Source: Nocardioides sp. Root1257
GTDB lineage: Bacteria; Actinomycetota; Actinomycetes; Propionibacteriales; Nocardioidaceae
Direction: 5' to 3'
Assembly (NCBI RefSeq): GCF_001425175.1
Contig: NZ_LMDV01000008.1
Coordinates: forward strand, 482,352-546,351
DNA: 64,000 nt
The notes under the pieces were generated by a model. That model had not been told where the DNA came from, made no database searches, and was given only the letters and a program-made list of their open reading frames with translations. Both the position numbers and the translations under genes were made by a program. Below are positions 8,450 to 18,141 of this stretch, piece after piece; within the stretch, counting starts at the first letter, position 1, and each line of letters opens with the position of its first letter.

Positions 8450-9286
8450 ATGGCTATCCGTAAGTACAAGCCGACCACCCCGGGCCGTCGCGGCTCGTCG
8501 GTCGCCGACTTCGTCGAGATCACCCGGACCACTCCGGAGAAGTCGCTGACGCGTCCGCTGCCCAAGAAGGGCGGCCGCAACAACCAGGGCCGGATCACCA
8601 CCCGGCACCAGGGTGGCGGTCACAAGCGTGCCTACCGCGTCATCGACTTCCGTCGCTACGACAAGGACGGCGTGCCGGCCAAGGTCGCGCACATCGAGTA
8701 CGACCCGAACCGCACCGCGCGCATCGCGCTGCTGCACTACGCCGACGGCGAGAAGCGCTACATCATCGCGCCGAAGGACCTGACGCAGGGCACGCCGGTC
8801 GAGTCGGGTCCCAACGCCGACATCAAGCCGGGCAACAACCTGCCGCTGCGCAACATCCCCGTCGGTACGACGATCCACTGCGTGGAGCTGCGTCCCGGTG
8901 GCGGTGCCAAGATGGCTCGCTCCGCTGGCAACAGCGCCCAGCTGGTCGCCCGCGAGGGCTCGCGCGCCACGCTGCGTCTGCCCTCGGGCGAGATGCGGTT
9001 CGTCGACGTGCGCTGCCGCGCCACCATCGGTGAGGTCGGCAACGCCGAGCAGTCGAACATCAACTGGGGCAAGGCCGGCCGGATGCGCTGGAAGGGCAAG
9101 CGCCCGACCGTTCGCGGTGTCGTCATGAACCCGGTCGACCACCCGCACGGTGGTGGCGAGGGCAAGACCTCCGGTGGCCGTCACCCGGTCTCCCCGTGGG
9201 GCAAGCCCGAGGGCCGTACGCGCAAGCGCAAGGCCTCTGACTCCCAGATCATCCGTCGCCGCAAGTCCGGCAAGGGTAGGAAGTAA
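8450..9286 (+). CDS. rplB: 50S ribosomal protein L2
   Basis: A 278-residue L2, needed for subunit joining and peptidyl transfer. It opens with [15 protein letters not shown] and carries the catalytic-loop region [20 protein letters not shown] near the C-terminus, where the essential histidine of L2 lies. Length and motifs are normal. It sits 28 bases after rplW in the conserved S10 order. Confidence 0.98.
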   Translation: MAIRKYKPTTPGRRGSSVADFVEITRTTPEKSLTRPLPKKGGRNNQGRITTRHQGGGHKRAYRVIDFRRYDKDGVPAKVAHIEYDPNRTARIALLHYADGEKRYIIAPKDLTQGTPVESGPNADIKPGNNLPLRNIPVGTTIHCVELRPGGGAKMARSAGNSAQLVAREGSRATLRLPSGEMRFVDVRCRATIGEVGNAEQSNINWGKAGRMRWKGKRPTVRGVVMNPVDHPHGGGEGKTSGGRHPVSPWGKPEGRTRKRKASDSQIIRRRKSGKGRK

Positions 9287-9291
9287 CTGAG

Positions 9292-9573
9292 ATGCCTCGC
9301 AGCCTGAAGAAGGGCCCCTTCATCGACGACCACCTTCAGAAGAAGGTCGACGCCGAGAACGCCAAGGGCTCACACAACGTCATCAAGACGTGGTCGCGCC
9401 GTTCCATGATCATCCCGGACATGATCGGTCACACGATCGCGGTCCACGACGGTCGCAAGCACGTCCCGGTCTTCGTGACCGACGCGATGGTCGGCCACAA
9501 GCTCGGGGAGTTCGCTCCCACCCGCACCTACCGCGGGCACGTCAAGGAAGACCGGAAGGGGCGTCGTCGATGA
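9292..9573 (+). CDS. rpsS: 30S ribosomal protein S19
   Basis: A 93-residue S19, a head protein near the A-site finger. [18 protein letters not shown] at the start and [17 protein letters not shown] near the end are diagnostic. The stop overlaps the start of rplV in an ATGA. Confidence 0.98.
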   Translation: MPRSLKKGPFIDDHLQKKVDAENAKGSHNVIKTWSRRSMIIPDMIGHTIAVHDGRKHVPVFVTDAMVGHKLGEFAPTRTYRGHVKEDRKGRRR

Positions 9574-10010
9574 GCACCACCGAGCGTCAGCGCACCAGCG
9601 CCCGCCGCGACTCGCTGCTCGGCGACCAGCCCGGAGCCTTCGCGAGCGCCCGCTTCGTGCGGATCACGCCGATGAAGGCCCGCCGTGTCGTCGACATGGT
9701 CCGGGGCATGTCGGTCGAGGAGGCTCGCCCGCTGCTGCAGTTCGCGCCGCAGGCCGCCGCCGAGACCGTCCTGAAGGTGCTGAACAGCGCCGTCGCGAAT
9801 GCTGAGACCACCGAGGGCCTCGCCACGAACGACCTGGTCGTCTCCGTGGCGCAGGTCGACGAGGGTCCGACGATGAAGCGGTGGCGTCCGCGTGCGCAGG
9901 GTCGTGCGACCCGGATCAACAAGCGCACCAGCCACATCACGCTGGTCGTCCAGCCGGCCGACGTCGTCGCTGCGGCGAAGACGGCCCCCAAGAAGAGGAA
10001 GAGTGCCTGA
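9570..10010 (+). CDS. rplV: 50S ribosomal protein L22
   Basis: A 146-residue L22, whose beta-hairpin forms part of the exit-tunnel constriction and is a site of macrolide-resistance mutations. The core begins [18 protein letters not shown]; the hairpin includes [19 protein letters not shown] roughly 25-residue N-terminal lead and a basic C-terminal end are added, as in other actinobacteria. Start and stop both overlap the neighbouring genes, so translation is coupled. Confidence 0.97.
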   Translation: MSTTERQRTSARRDSLLGDQPGAFASARFVRITPMKARRVVDMVRGMSVEEARPLLQFAPQAAAETVLKVLNSAVANAETTEGLATNDLVVSVAQVDEGPTMKRWRPRAQGRATRINKRTSHITLVVQPADVVAAAKTAPKKRKSA

Positions 10011-10849
10011 TGGGCCAGAAGATCAACCCGAACGGCTTCCGCTTGGGCATCTCGACGGACCACAAGAGCCGTTGGTACGCCGACAAGCTCTACAAGTCGT
10101 ACGTCGGCGAGGACGTCGCCATCCGCAAGCTGCTCTCCAAGGGCATGGAGCGGGCCGGCATCGCCAAGGTCGAGATCGAGCGCACCCGTGACCGCGTCCG
10201 CGTGGACATCCACACGGCCCGTCCGGGCATCGTCATCGGTCGCCGTGGCGCCGAGGCCGACCGCATCCGCGGCGAGCTCGAGAAGCTCACCGGCAAGCAG
10301 GTGCAGCTGAACATCCTCGAGGTCAAGAACCCCGAGATCGACGCGCAGCTGGTCGCCCAGGGCGTCGCCGAGCAGCTCACCGGTCGCGTGCAGTTCCGTC
10401 GCGCCATGCGCAAGGCCATGCAGACCTCGATGCGGTCCGGTGCCAAGGGCATCCGGATCCAGTGCTCCGGCCGCCTCAACGGCGCCGAGATGTCGCGCAC
10501 CGAGTTCTACCGCGAGGGTCGCGTCCCGCTGCACACGCTGCGTGCCGACATCGACTACGGCTTCTACGAGGCCAAGACCACCTTCGGCCGCATCGGCGTG
10601 AAGGTCTGGATCTACAAGGGCGAGGTCGCCGGCACCCGTGCCGAGCGTCAGGCCCAGGCCGCCGCCCGCGCCGGTGTCCCCGGTCGCAGTGGTCGCCCGC
10701 AGCGTGACGGTGCCCGCGGTGGCGAGCGCCCGACCCGCGGCACCCGGTCCGACCGCCCGACGCGTGCGGACCGCGGCGACGCCGCTCCCGCCGCCGAGGC
10801 TCCGGCCGAGGCCGCGGCCCCCGCCGCTGAGACCCCGAAGGAGGCCTGA
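10010..10849 (+). CDS. rpsC: 30S ribosomal protein S3 with long C-terminal tail
   Basis: A 279-residue S3, part of the mRNA entry site and its helicase activity. The KH domain with [20 protein letters not shown] and the C-terminal domain ending near KVWIYKGEV are complete by about residue 208. The rest is an Arg/Gly- then Ala/Glu/Pro-rich tail of about 70 residues, longer than in E. coli (233 residues). The ATG shares a base with the rplV stop. Confidence 0.97.
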   Translation: MGQKINPNGFRLGISTDHKSRWYADKLYKSYVGEDVAIRKLLSKGMERAGIAKVEIERTRDRVRVDIHTARPGIVIGRRGAEADRIRGELEKLTGKQVQLNILEVKNPEIDAQLVAQGVAEQLTGRVQFRRAMRKAMQTSMRSGAKGIRIQCSGRLNGAEMSRTEFYREGRVPLHTLRADIDYGFYEAKTTFGRIGVKVWIYKGEVAGTRAERQAQAAARAGVPGRSGRPQRDGARGGERPTRGTRSDRPTRADRGDAAPAAEAPAEAAAPAAETPKEA

Positions 10850-10852
10850 GCC

Positions 10853-11272
10853 ATGTTGATGCCCCGTCGTGTCAAGCACCGCAAGCAGCACCACCCCAAG
10901 CGGACGGGTGCGGCCAAGGGTGGCACGAAGCTCGCCTTCGGCGACTTCGGCATCCAGGCGGTCGAGGGTCACTACGTGACGAACCGGCAGATCGAGTCGG
11001 CCCGTATCGCGATGACCCGCCACATCAAGCGTGGCGGCAAGGTCTGGATCAACATCTACCCGGACCGCCCGCTGACCAAGAAGCCTGCCGAGACCCGCAT
11101 GGGCTCCGGCAAGGGTTCCCCGGAATGGTGGATCGCCAACGTGAAGCCCGGCCGTGTCATGTTCGAACTCTCCGGCGTCGACGAGACGGTTGCCCGCGAG
11201 GCCATGCGCCGCGCGATGCACAAGCTCCCGATGAAGTGCCGGTTCGTCTCCCGTGAGGCAGGTGAATTCTGA
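10853..11272 (+). CDS. rplP: 50S ribosomal protein L16
   Basis: A 139-residue L16, a late-assembly protein contacting A-site t[19 protein letters not shown] and the loop containing [18 protein letters not shown] are diagnostic. The first ATG is taken because MLMPRR is the conserved N-terminus. Its stop overlaps the rpmC start. Confidence 0.98.
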   Translation: MLMPRRVKHRKQHHPKRTGAAKGGTKLAFGDFGIQAVEGHYVTNRQIESARIAMTRHIKRGGKVWINIYPDRPLTKKPAETRMGSGKGSPEWWIANVKPGRVMFELSGVDETVAREAMRRAMHKLPMKCRFVSREAGEF

Positions 11273-11517
11273 TGGCAGTCAAGTCTCACGAGCTCGACGA
11301 CCTGAACGCTCTGGACCTCGAGTCCAAGCTGCGCGAAGCCAAGGAGGAGCTCTTCAACCTCCGTTTCCAGGCGGCCACCGGCCAGCTGGAGAGCCACGGC
11401 CGTCTGCGGACGGTCAAGAAGGACATCGCCCGGATCTACACCGTGGTGCGTGAGCGCGAGCTCGGCATCCGGCCGACCCCGGGTCAGGACAGCAGCAACG
11501 AGGATGGTGACGCATGA
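11272..11517 (+). CDS. rpmC: 50S ribosomal protein L29
   Basis: An 81-residue L29, a two-helix protein at the tunnel exit next to L23. [18 protein letters not shown] is the family signature. The protein has an acidic tail of about 15 residues beyond the usual 65, common in actinobacteria. Both ends overlap neighbours (rplP stop, rpsQ start). Confidence 0.97.
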   Translation: MAVKSHELDDLNALDLESKLREAKEELFNLRFQAATGQLESHGRLRTVKKDIARIYTVVRERELGIRPTPGQDSSNEDGDA

Positions 11518-11783
11518 GCGAGCAGACCGCTGAGCGGAACGCCCGCAAGACCCGCGAGGGCCTGGTCGTCTCCGACAAGATGGACAAGACCGTGGTCGTG
11601 TCCGTCGAGGACCGCGTCAAGCACGCCATGTACGGCAAGGTCCTTCGCCGGACCAGCAAGTACAAGGCGCACGACGAGAACAACGAGTGCGGCATCGGCG
11701 ACCGCGTGCTCCTCATGGAGACCCGCCCGCTGTCGGCCACCAAGCGCTGGCGCGTCGTCGAGATCCTCGAGAAGGCCAAGTAA
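11514..11783 (+). CDS. rpsQ: 30S ribosomal protein S17
   Basis: An 89-residue S17, an OB-fold primary 16S rRNA binder. The core starts [16 protein letters not shown], and [20 protein letters not shown] matches the C-terminal strand region. The ATG overlaps the rpmC stop. It closes the S10-type gene block; the next gene starts 68 bases later. Confidence 0.97.
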   Translation: MSEQTAERNARKTREGLVVSDKMDKTVVVSVEDRVKHAMYGKVLRRTSKYKAHDENNECGIGDRVLLMETRPLSATKRWRVVEILEKAK

Positions 11784-11851
11784 TCCACCCGTTCGGCCAG
11801 GCTCGTCGTCTCTGAGACGTCGAGAACCGGCACGACAACCAGGAGAAATCA

Positions 11852-12220
11852 ATGATTCAGCAGGAGTCGCGACTCAAGGTCGCCGACAACACCGGTGCGA
11901 AGGAGATCCTCTGCATCCGTGTTCTCGGTGGCTCGGGTCGTCGCTACGCCGGCATCGGTGACGTCATTGTCGCCACCGTCAAGGACGCGATCCCCGGTGG
12001 CAACGTGAAGAAGGGCGACGTCGTCAAGGCCGTCGTCGTTCGCACGGTCAAGGAGCGTCGCCGCCCGGACGGTTCGTACATCCGCTTCGACGAGAACGCC
12101 GCCGTCATCCTCAAGACGGACGGCGAGCCGCGAGGCACCCGCATTTTCGGCCCCGTGGGCCGCGAGCTGCGCGAGAAGAAGTTCATGAAGATCATCTCGC
12201 TCGCACCGGAGGTGCTCTGA
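11852..12220 (+). CDS. rplN: 50S ribosomal protein L14
   Basis: A 122-residue L14, which forms an intersubunit bridge and is the docking site of silencing factor Rsf[19 protein letters not shown] and the ending [17 protein letters not shown] are invariant family features. AGGAGA precedes the ATG. It opens the spc gene block. Confidence 0.98.
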   Translation: MIQQESRLKVADNTGAKEILCIRVLGGSGRRYAGIGDVIVATVKDAIPGGNVKKGDVVKAVVVRTVKERRRPDGSYIRFDENAAVILKTDGEPRGTRIFGPVGRELREKKFMKIISLAPEVL

Positions 12221-12223
12221 CTC

Positions 12224-12589
12224 ATGGGCAAGAACAGCGTGAACATCAGGAAGGGCGACACCGTCAAGGTGATCGCCGGCAAGGACAAGGGCGCCGAGGG
12301 CAAGGTCATCCAGGTGCTCCGTGAGGAGCAGCGGGTGATCGTCGAGGGTGTCAACCGCATCAAGCGGCACACCAAGGTCGTCAACCAGGGCGGCCGCGCC
12401 GGCACCACCGGCGGCATCATCACCGCCGAGGCCCCGATCCACATCTCGAACGTGATGCTCGTCGACGGCGACGGCGTGACCCGGATCGGCTTCCGCCGCG
12501 ACGAGGTCACCAAGCGGCGTCCCGACGGCTCGACCTACCAGGCTGAGCGCAGCGTTCGCATCTCGCGCAAGACCGGTAAGGAAATCTGA
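12224..12589 (+). CDS. rplX: 50S ribosomal protein L24
   Basis: A 121-residue L24, an assembly initiator with a KOW fold. The KOW motif [19 protein letters not shown] and the later [15 protein letters not shown] stretch (here [16 protein letters not shown]) identify it. It is about 15 residues longer than E. coli L24 at the C-terminus. TGATG joins it to rplE. Confidence 0.97.
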   Translation: MGKNSVNIRKGDTVKVIAGKDKGAEGKVIQVLREEQRVIVEGVNRIKRHTKVVNQGGRAGTTGGIITAEAPIHISNVMLVDGDGVTRIGFRRDEVTKRRPDGSTYQAERSVRISRKTGKEI

Positions 12590-13179
12590 TGACCGAGACC
12601 ATCAACGAGTCCGGCACCACCGCCTCCGCTGCGGTCACCCCGCGTCTGAAGACCCGCTACCGCGAGGAGATCCTCCCCGCGCTCAAGAGCGAGTTCGACA
12701 TCGCGAACGTCATGCAGGTGCCCGGCCTGACCAAGATCGTGGTCAACATGGGTGTCGGCGAGGCCGCTCGCGACTCGAAGCTGATCGAGGGTGCCGTCAA
12801 GGACCTCACCGCGATCACCGGCCAGAAGCCGCTCGTGACCAAGGCTCGCAAGTCGATCGCGCAGTTCAAGCTGCGCGAGGGCATGCCGATCGGCGCGCAC
12901 ACCACGCTGCGCGGCGACCGGATGTGGGAGTTCCTGGACCGCCTGCTGTCGCTGGCGCTGCCCCGGATCCGTGACTTCCGCGGCCTGAACCCGAACCAGT
13001 TCGACGGTCGTGGCAACTACACCTTCGGTCTGACCGAGCAGGTCATGTTCCACGAGATCGACCAGGACCGGATCGACCGGTCGCGCGGTATGGACATCAC
13101 CATCGTCACCACCGCCACCAACGACGAGCAGGGTCGCGCGCTGCTGAAGCAGCTCGGCTTCCCGTTCAAGGAGAACTGA
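12589..13179 (+). CDS. rplE: 50S ribosomal protein L5
   Basis: A 196-residue L5, the 5S rRNA binder of the central protuberance. [20 protein letters not shown] and the closing [20 protein letters not shown] are diagnostic. A 15-residue Ser/Thr/Ala-rich start precedes the core. It is followed directly by the zinc-type S14 gene. Confidence 0.98.
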   Translation: MTETINESGTTASAAVTPRLKTRYREEILPALKSEFDIANVMQVPGLTKIVVNMGVGEAARDSKLIEGAVKDLTAITGQKPLVTKARKSIAQFKLREGMPIGAHTTLRGDRMWEFLDRLLSLALPRIRDFRGLNPNQFDGRGNYTFGLTEQVMFHEIDQDRIDRSRGMDITIVTTATNDEQGRALLKQLGFPFKEN

Positions 13180-13180
13180 C

Positions 13181-13366
13181 ATGGCGAAGACCGCTCTCAA
13201 GGTCAAGGCGGCCCGCAAGCCGAAGTTCGCGGTGCGTGGCTACACCCGCTGCCAGCGCTGCGGCCGGCCGAAGTCCGTCTACCGCAAGTTCGGCCTGTGC
13301 CGGATCTGCCTGCGGGAGATGGCCCACCGCGGCGAGCTCCCCGGCGTGACCAAGTCCTCCTGGTAA
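13181..13366 (+). CDS. rpsZ: 30S ribosomal protein S14, zinc-binding type
   Basis: A 61-residue S14 of the zinc-ribbon (type Z) form. The ligands are in CQRCGRPK (Cys24, Cys27) and CRICLRE (Cys40, Cys43). In many actinobacteria a longer zinc-free paralogue elsewhere replaces this form when zinc is scarce; no such paralogue lies in this window. It is placed between rplE and rpsH as usual. Confidence 0.97.
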   Translation: MAKTALKVKAARKPKFAVRGYTRCQRCGRPKSVYRKFGLCRICLREMAHRGELPGVTKSSW

Positions 13367-13435
13367 TCACCTCTACACGTTGAAGGTCGCCCGACTGCTG
13401 GTCGGCGCGAAACCACGGCGAGAAAGAACCACATC

Positions 13436-13843
13436 ATGACGATGACTGACCCGATCGCAGACATGCTCACTCGTCTGCGCAACGCCAACCAGGCGTACCA
13501 CGACGCGGTTTCCATGCCGTACAGCAAGCTCAAGCAGGGTGTCGCCGACATCCTCAAGCAGGAGGGCTACATCACGTCGTACGACGTGGCGGAGCCCGCC
13601 GAGGGCGAGGTCGGCAAGACGCTGACCATCACGCTGAAGTACGGCCGCAACCGCGAGCGCTCCATCGCTGGCGTGCGCCGCATCAGCAAGCCCGGCCTGC
13701 GGGTCTACGCCAAGCACACGGGTCTCCCGAAGGTGCTCGGCGGCCTGGGCGTCGCGATCATCTCGACGAGCCAGGGCCTGCTGACCGACCGCCAGGCAAA
13801 CCAGAAGGGCGTGGGTGGGGAAGTCCTCGCCTACGTCTGGTAA
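13436..13843 (+). CDS. rpsH: 30S ribosomal protein S8
   Basis: A 135-residue S8, a primary 16S rRNA binder that represses the spc operon in E. coli. [20 protein letters not shown] and the C-terminal [19 protein letters not shown] are diagnostic. The gap of 69 bases before it holds a small stem (CGCCCGAC with GTCGGCG, about 13388-13407) that could be a control hairpin; this is not proven. Confidence 0.97.
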   Translation: MTMTDPIADMLTRLRNANQAYHDAVSMPYSKLKQGVADILKQEGYITSYDVAEPAEGEVGKTLTITLKYGRNRERSIAGVRRISKPGLRVYAKHTGLPKVLGGLGVAIISTSQGLLTDRQANQKGVGGEVLAYVW

Positions 13844-13872
13844 CGACGAGACCGAGAAGGAGAACTAACAGC

Positions 13873-14412
13873 ATGTCGCGTATTGGCAAGCTCCCCGTCG
13901 CGGTCCCGTCCGGTGTCGACATCGCGATCGACGGTCCGCTGGTGACGGTCAAGGGCCCCAAGGGCACCCTGTCCCACACCGTTGCGGCGCCGATCACGGT
14001 CGAGCAGGGCGAGGGCGTCCTCGACGTCAAGCGTCCCGACGACGAGCGTCAGAGCAAGGCTCTGCACGGCCTCACCCGGACCCTGGTCAACAACATGGTC
14101 GTGGGTGTGACCGAGGGCTACGAGAAGAAGCTCGAGATCGTGGGCGTGGGCTACCGCGTCCTGTCCAAGGGTCCGACCCAGCTGGAGTTCCAGCTCGGCT
14201 ACTCGCACCCCATCACGTTCAACGCCCCCGAGGGCATCACCTTCACGGTGGAGGGCCCGACCAAGCTCGGTGTCCAGGGCATCGACAAGCAGCTGGTCGG
14301 CGAGGTCGCCGCCAACATCCGCAAGCTGCGCAAGCCGGAGCCCTACAAGGGCAAGGGCGTTCGCTACTCGGGTGAGCACATCCGCCGCAAGGTCGGAAAG
14401 GCTGGTAAGTGA
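13873..14412 (+). CDS. rplF: 50S ribosomal protein L6
   Basis: A 179-residue L6 with the two duplicated domains of the family, next to the sarcin-ricin loop. [16 protein letters not shown] and the end [20 protein letters not shown] are characteristic. AAGGAGAA lies upstream of the ATG. Confidence 0.98.
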   Translation: MSRIGKLPVAVPSGVDIAIDGPLVTVKGPKGTLSHTVAAPITVEQGEGVLDVKRPDDERQSKALHGLTRTLVNNMVVGVTEGYEKKLEIVGVGYRVLSKGPTQLEFQLGYSHPITFNAPEGITFTVEGPTKLGVQGIDKQLVGEVAANIRKLRKPEPYKGKGVRYSGEHIRRKVGKAGK

Positions 14413-14414
14413 CC

Positions 14415-14798
14415 ATGGCGATCTCGCTTTCGAACAACAAGCACACCGCAGCGCGCACGAAGTCGCGCCTGCGTCGCCAGGTCCGGGGACGCAAGAAGAT
14501 CTCCGGCACCGCCGAGCGTCCGCGCCTGGTGGTCACCCGCTCGACGAAGCACATCACCGTCCAGGTCGTCGACGACCTGGTCGGCAAGACGCTGGCCTAC
14601 GCCTCCACCATGGAGGCGGACCTGCGCGGCTTCGACGGCGACAAGACCGCGAAGGCCACGAAGGTCGGCGAGCTCGTCGCCGAGCGCGCCAAGTCGGCCG
14701 GCGTCGACTCGGTCGTCTTCGACCGGGCCGGCAACAAGTACCACGGTCGCATCGCGGCCCTGGCGGACGGCGCTCGCGCCGGCGGCCTGACCTTCTGA
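14415..14798 (+). CDS. rplR: 50S ribosomal protein L18
   Basis: A 127-residue L18, a 5S rRNA binder. [19 protein letters not shown] and the closing [16 protein letters not shown] are diagnostic. The ATG ([10 protein letters not shown]) is taken; a GTG two codons upstream overlaps the rplF stop in a GTGA and is an equally possible start, since GGAAAGG lies upstream of both. Confidence 0.96.
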   Translation: MAISLSNNKHTAARTKSRLRRQVRGRKKISGTAERPRLVVTRSTKHITVQVVDDLVGKTLAYASTMEADLRGFDGDKTAKATKVGELVAERAKSAGVDSVVFDRAGNKYHGRIAALADGARAGGLTF

Positions 14799-14835
14799 TC
14801 GCGATAGATACGAAGTAGAGAGAAGAGGAAGTCTC

Positions 14836-15456
14836 ATGAGCGGAGCCCAGCGCGGACAGCGTGGTGGCGGGCGCCAGGGGGGCCGTGACGACCGTCGCGG
14901 CGGCCAGGGTGCCGAGAAGACCGCCTACATCGAGCGCGTCGTCGCGATCAACCGTGTCGCCAAGGTCGTCAAGGGTGGTCGTCGCTTCAGCTTCACCGCC
15001 CTGGTGATCGTCGGTGACGGTGACGGTCTCGTCGGCGTCGGCTACGGCAAGGCCAAGGAAGTCCCGGCTGCGATCGCCAAGGGTGTCGAGGAGGCGAAGA
15101 AGAACTTCTTCCGCGTCCCCCGCATCCAGGGCACGATCCCGCACCCGGTCCAGGGCGAGAAGGCCGCAGGCGTCGTCATGCTGCGTCCGGCCGCTCCCGG
15201 TACCGGTGTGATCGCCGGTGGCCCCGTGCGCGCCGTGCTCGAGTGCGCCGGCATCCACGACATCCTGAGCAAGTCGCTCGGGTCGTCCAACCAGATCAAC
15301 ATCGTCCACGCGACGGTCGAGGCCCTGAAGATGCTGGAGCAGCCCGAGGCTGTCGCCGCTCGTCGTGGCCTGCCCGTCGAGCAGGTCACCCCGGCTGCGC
15401 TCCTCAAGGCGCGCGTCGAGGTCCCCGCGGGCGTCTCCGAGGAGGTGTCCCACTGA
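14836..15456 (+). CDS. rpsE: 30S ribosomal protein S5
   Basis: A 206-residue S5, a fidelity protein at the mRNA entry site. The dsRBD-like core includes [20 protein letters not shown] and the glycine-rich loop [21 protein letters not shown] Gly/Arg/Gln-rich N-terminal lead of about 30 residues and a C-terminal extension are typical of actinobacteria. The stop overlaps the rpmD start. Confidence 0.97.
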   Translation: MSGAQRGQRGGGRQGGRDDRRGGQGAEKTAYIERVVAINRVAKVVKGGRRFSFTALVIVGDGDGLVGVGYGKAKEVPAAIAKGVEEAKKNFFRVPRIQGTIPHPVQGEKAAGVVMLRPAAPGTGVIAGGPVRAVLECAGIHDILSKSLGSSNQINIVHATVEALKMLEQPEAVAARRGLPVEQVTPAALLKARVEVPAGVSEEVSH

Positions 15457-15638
15457 TGGCTCAGCTCAAGGTCCAGCAGAAGCGGGGCACCGTCGGCATC
15501 AAGGCCAACCAGCGCGAGACCCTGCGCACGCTCGGTCTGAAGCGCATCGGCGATGTTGTCGTGAAGGAAGACCGCCCGGAGATCCGGGGCATGGTCAACA
15601 CCGTTCGTCACCTCGTGACGGTTGAGGAGGTCGAGTGA
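15456..15638 (+). CDS. rpmD: 50S ribosomal protein L30
   Basis: A 60-residue L30 with the family pattern [20 protein letters not shown] followed by [17 protein letters not shown]. Its ATG shares a base with the rpsE stop. rplO begins one base after its stop. Confidence 0.97.
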   Translation: MAQLKVQQKRGTVGIKANQRETLRTLGLKRIGDVVVKEDRPEIRGMVNTVRHLVTVEEVE

Positions 15639-15639
15639 C

Positions 15640-16080
15640 ATGACGCTCAAGCTGCACCACCTGCGTCCGGCTCCCGGCGCCAAGACCGCGAAGACCCGTG
15701 TGGGTCGCGGTGAGGGCTCGAAGGGTAAGACGGCCGGTCGCGGTACCAAGGGCACCAAGGCCCGCTACCAGGTTCCGGTCGCCTTCGAGGGTGGCCAGAT
15801 GCCGATCCACATGCGGCTCCCGAAGCTCAAGGGCTTCAAGAACCCGTTCAAGGTGGAGTTCCAGGTCGTCAACCTCGACCGCATCAACGACCTCTTTCCC
15901 GAGGGCGGCACCATCGGTGTCGACGACCTCGTGGCGAAGGGTGCCGTGCGCGACGGCCACCCGGTCAAGGTCCTCGGCCAGGGCGACCTGACCGTGTCCG
16001 TCCAGGTGAGCGCCAACGCGTTCTCCGGTTCGGCCAAGGAGAAGATCGAGGCTGCTGGCGGCACCACCACCGTGGTGTGA
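15640..16080 (+). CDS. rplO: 50S ribosomal protein L15
   Basis: A 146-residue L15. The Gly/Arg-rich N-terminal extension that penetrates the 23S rRNA ([19 protein letters not shown]) and the globular part with [10 protein letters not shown] are clear. The [13 protein letters not shown] start is preferred over upstream codons overlapping rpmD. It ends the spc block; a strong hairpin follows. Confidence 0.97.
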   Translation: MTLKLHHLRPAPGAKTAKTRVGRGEGSKGKTAGRGTKGTKARYQVPVAFEGGQMPIHMRLPKLKGFKNPFKVEFQVVNLDRINDLFPEGGTIGVDDLVAKGAVRDGHPVKVLGQGDLTVSVQVSANAFSGSAKEKIEAAGGTTTVV

Positions 16081-16107
16081 CTCCGGTTTGATCTGTACCA
16101 GCGCTCT

Positions 16108-16147
16108 GGGCGCGGCGGTCCTGTCGTACGGCAGGACCTCCGCGCCC
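16108..16147 (+). terminator. Hairpin after rplO
   Basis: Two 16-base arms (16108-16123 and 16132-16147) pair with one mismatch around an 8-base loop. No U-tract follows, as is common for actinobacterial intrinsic terminators. It separates the spc genes from secY and may reduce rather than block read-through. Confidence 0.7.
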
Positions 16148-16155
16148 GATGCGCA

Positions 16156-16185
16156 TTCTGGCCCCTCGCGGTGGCCTGTTAGGCT
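16156..16185 (+). promoter_or_regulatory. Probable secY promoter
   Basis: TAGGCT (16180-16185) is a good TANNNT box; TTCTGG lies 18 bases upstream as a weak -35. It falls right after the hairpin, which suggests that secY-adk-map has its own promoter. The leader would be about 55 bases. Confidence 0.45.
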
Positions 16186-16245
16186 TCACCGGGTCCTTGC
16201 GAGTGAGTCGCAGGGGCCGCTTCACGCTTGGAGAAAGAGGATCTC

Positions 16246-17550
16246 GTGCTGAGCGCGTTCGCGAACGCTTTCCGGACTCCGGACCTGCGGCGCAAGCTGC
16301 TGTTCGTCCTGTTGATCATCGTGATCTTCCGCCTCGGGTCGCAGATCCCGACCCCCGGCGTCGACGTGGCCAACGTCCGCACGTGTGTCGACATCGCCAA
16401 GGACGGCGACAGCGCCGGTCTCTACAACCTGGTGAACCTGTTCTCCGGCGGCGCACTGCTCCAGCTGACGATCTTCGCGCTGGGGATCATGCCGTACATC
16501 ACGGCCAGCATCATCCTGCAGCTGCTCGTCGTGGTGATCCCACGGCTCGAGGCCCTCAAGAAGGAGGGGCAGTCGGGTCAGACCAAGATCACCCAGTACA
16601 CGCGCTACCTCACCCTCGGCCTCGCCGTGCTCCAGGCGACCGGCATCGTGGCGCTGGCGCGCTCCGGCAACCTCCTCGCCGGCTGCAACGAGAACCTGCT
16701 GCACAGCGACAGCACCGCGACCTTCCTGGTCATGGTCGTGACCATGACCGCCGGCACCGCGGTCATCATGTGGCTCGGCGAGCTGATCACCGAGCACGGC
16801 ATCGGCAACGGCATGTCGATCATGATCTTCACCCAGGTGGTCGCCGGCTTCCCGGCCTCGCTGTGGGCCGTCCAGCAGTCGAAGGGCTACTGGGTCCTCG
16901 GCGTGGTGCTGGCCATCGGCATGGTGATCATCGCCGCGGTCATCTACGTGGAGCAGGCCCAGCGCCGCATCCCCGTGCAGTACGCACGCCGGATGGTCGG
17001 CCGCAAGATGTTCGGCGGCAGCTCGACGTACATCCCGCTGAAGGTGAACCAGGCCGGCGTCATCCCGGTCATCTTCGCCTCGTCGCTGCTGTACCTGCCC
17101 GCGATGATCGTCCAGTTCAACCAGAACTCGAGCAGCTCGGTGCTGGACTGGATCAACGCCCACCTGGTGCGCGGTGACCACCCGCTCTACATGGCGCTGT
17201 TCTTCGCACTGATCGTCTTCTTCACGTACTTCTACGTCTCCATCACCTTCAACCCGCAAGAGGTGGCAGACAACATGAAGAAGTACGGCGGCTTCATCCC
17301 CGGGATCCGGGCGGGCAAGCCGACCGAGGAGTACCTCTCCTACGTCCTGTCCCGCATCACGCTGCCGGGTGCTCTGTACCTCGGCCTCGTCGCGCTCATC
17401 CCGCTGATCGCGTTCGCCCTGATCGATGCCAGCCAGAGCTTCCCGTTCGGCGGCACCAGCATCCTGATCATGGTCGGCGTCGCGCTCGACACGGTGAAGC
17501 AGATCGAGAGCCAGCTCCAGCAGCGCAACTACGAAGGATTCCTCCGCTAA
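16246..17550 (+). CDS. secY: Protein translocase subunit SecY
   Basis: A 434-residue SecY, the channel of the Sec translocon, with ten membrane helices. The start LSAFANAFRTPDLRRKLLFV, the plug region after it, and the cytoplasmic loops with LGELITEHGIGNGMS are typical. GTG is chosen as start because AAAGAGGA lies at the right distance; an in-frame TTG six codons earlier would place the ribosome-binding site inside the gene. The stop overlaps the adk start (TAATG). Confidence 0.97.
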   Translation: MLSAFANAFRTPDLRRKLLFVLLIIVIFRLGSQIPTPGVDVANVRTCVDIAKDGDSAGLYNLVNLFSGGALLQLTIFALGIMPYITASIILQLLVVVIPRLEALKKEGQSGQTKITQYTRYLTLGLAVLQATGIVALARSGNLLAGCNENLLHSDSTATFLVMVVTMTAGTAVIMWLGELITEHGIGNGMSIMIFTQVVAGFPASLWAVQQSKGYWVLGVVLAIGMVIIAAVIYVEQAQRRIPVQYARRMVGRKMFGGSSTYIPLKVNQAGVIPVIFASSLLYLPAMIVQFNQNSSSSVLDWINAHLVRGDHPLYMALFFALIVFFTYFYVSITFNPQEVADNMKKYGGFIPGIRAGKPTEEYLSYVLSRITLPGALYLGLVALIPLIAFALIDASQSFPFGGTSILIMVGVALDTVKQIESQLQQRNYEGFLR

Positions 17551-18125
17551 TGCGCTTGATCATCATGGGTCCACCCGGGGCAGGCAAGGGTACGCAGGCG
17601 AAGTTCATCGCCGAGCACTTCAAGATCCCGGCGGTCTCGACCGGCGACATCTTCCGTGCCAACGTCTCCGAGGGGACGGAGCTGGGCCTCGAGGCCAAGC
17701 GCTACATGGACGCGGGTGAGTACGTCCCGGACGAGGTCACCAACCACATGGTGCGCAACCGCATCGACGAGCCCGATGCAGTCTCCGGCTTCCTCCTCGA
17801 CGGCTACCCGCGCACGCTCGCGCAGGTCGAGGAGCTCGACGGCATGATCCGGTTCTCCGGACACCAGCTCGACGCCGTCGTCTGCCTCACCGTCGACCAG
17901 GACGAGATCGTCGCGCGGCTGCTGCAGCGCGCGCAGGTCGAGGGCCGCGCCGACGACACCGAGGACGTCATCCGGCGGCGGCAGGAGGTCTACCTCGAGC
18001 AGACCGACCCGCTGATCGAGGTCTACCGCTCCCGCGGGATCGTGCACGAGATCGACGGTCTCGGTGAGGTCGCCGACGTGACCGCGCGGATCTTCGACGC
18101 TCTCGACGTGATTCCGGAAAGCTGA
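17550..18125 (+). CDS. adk: Adenylate kinase
   Basis: A 191-residue adenylate kinase (ATP + AMP to 2 ADP). Walker A GPPGAGKGT is at residues 7-15, and the AMP-site signature GFLLDGYPRTLAQ is present. It is the short form: the LID segment has QVEGRADDTEDVIRRR and no cysteine zinc site. It is translationally coupled to secY, the usual actinobacterial order. Confidence 0.97.
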   Translation: MRLIIMGPPGAGKGTQAKFIAEHFKIPAVSTGDIFRANVSEGTELGLEAKRYMDAGEYVPDEVTNHMVRNRIDEPDAVSGFLLDGYPRTLAQVEELDGMIRFSGHQLDAVVCLTVDQDEIVARLLQRAQVEGRADDTEDVIRRRQEVYLEQTDPLIEVYRSRGIVHEIDGLGEVADVTARIFDALDVIPES

Positions 18126-18141
18126 CCGAGCGGAGTTCCTG

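Noticed and set aside
16228..16245. TTG start for secY six codons upstream
   Set aside because: The purine-rich ribosome-binding site lies inside those codons, so the GTG at 16246 is preferred.
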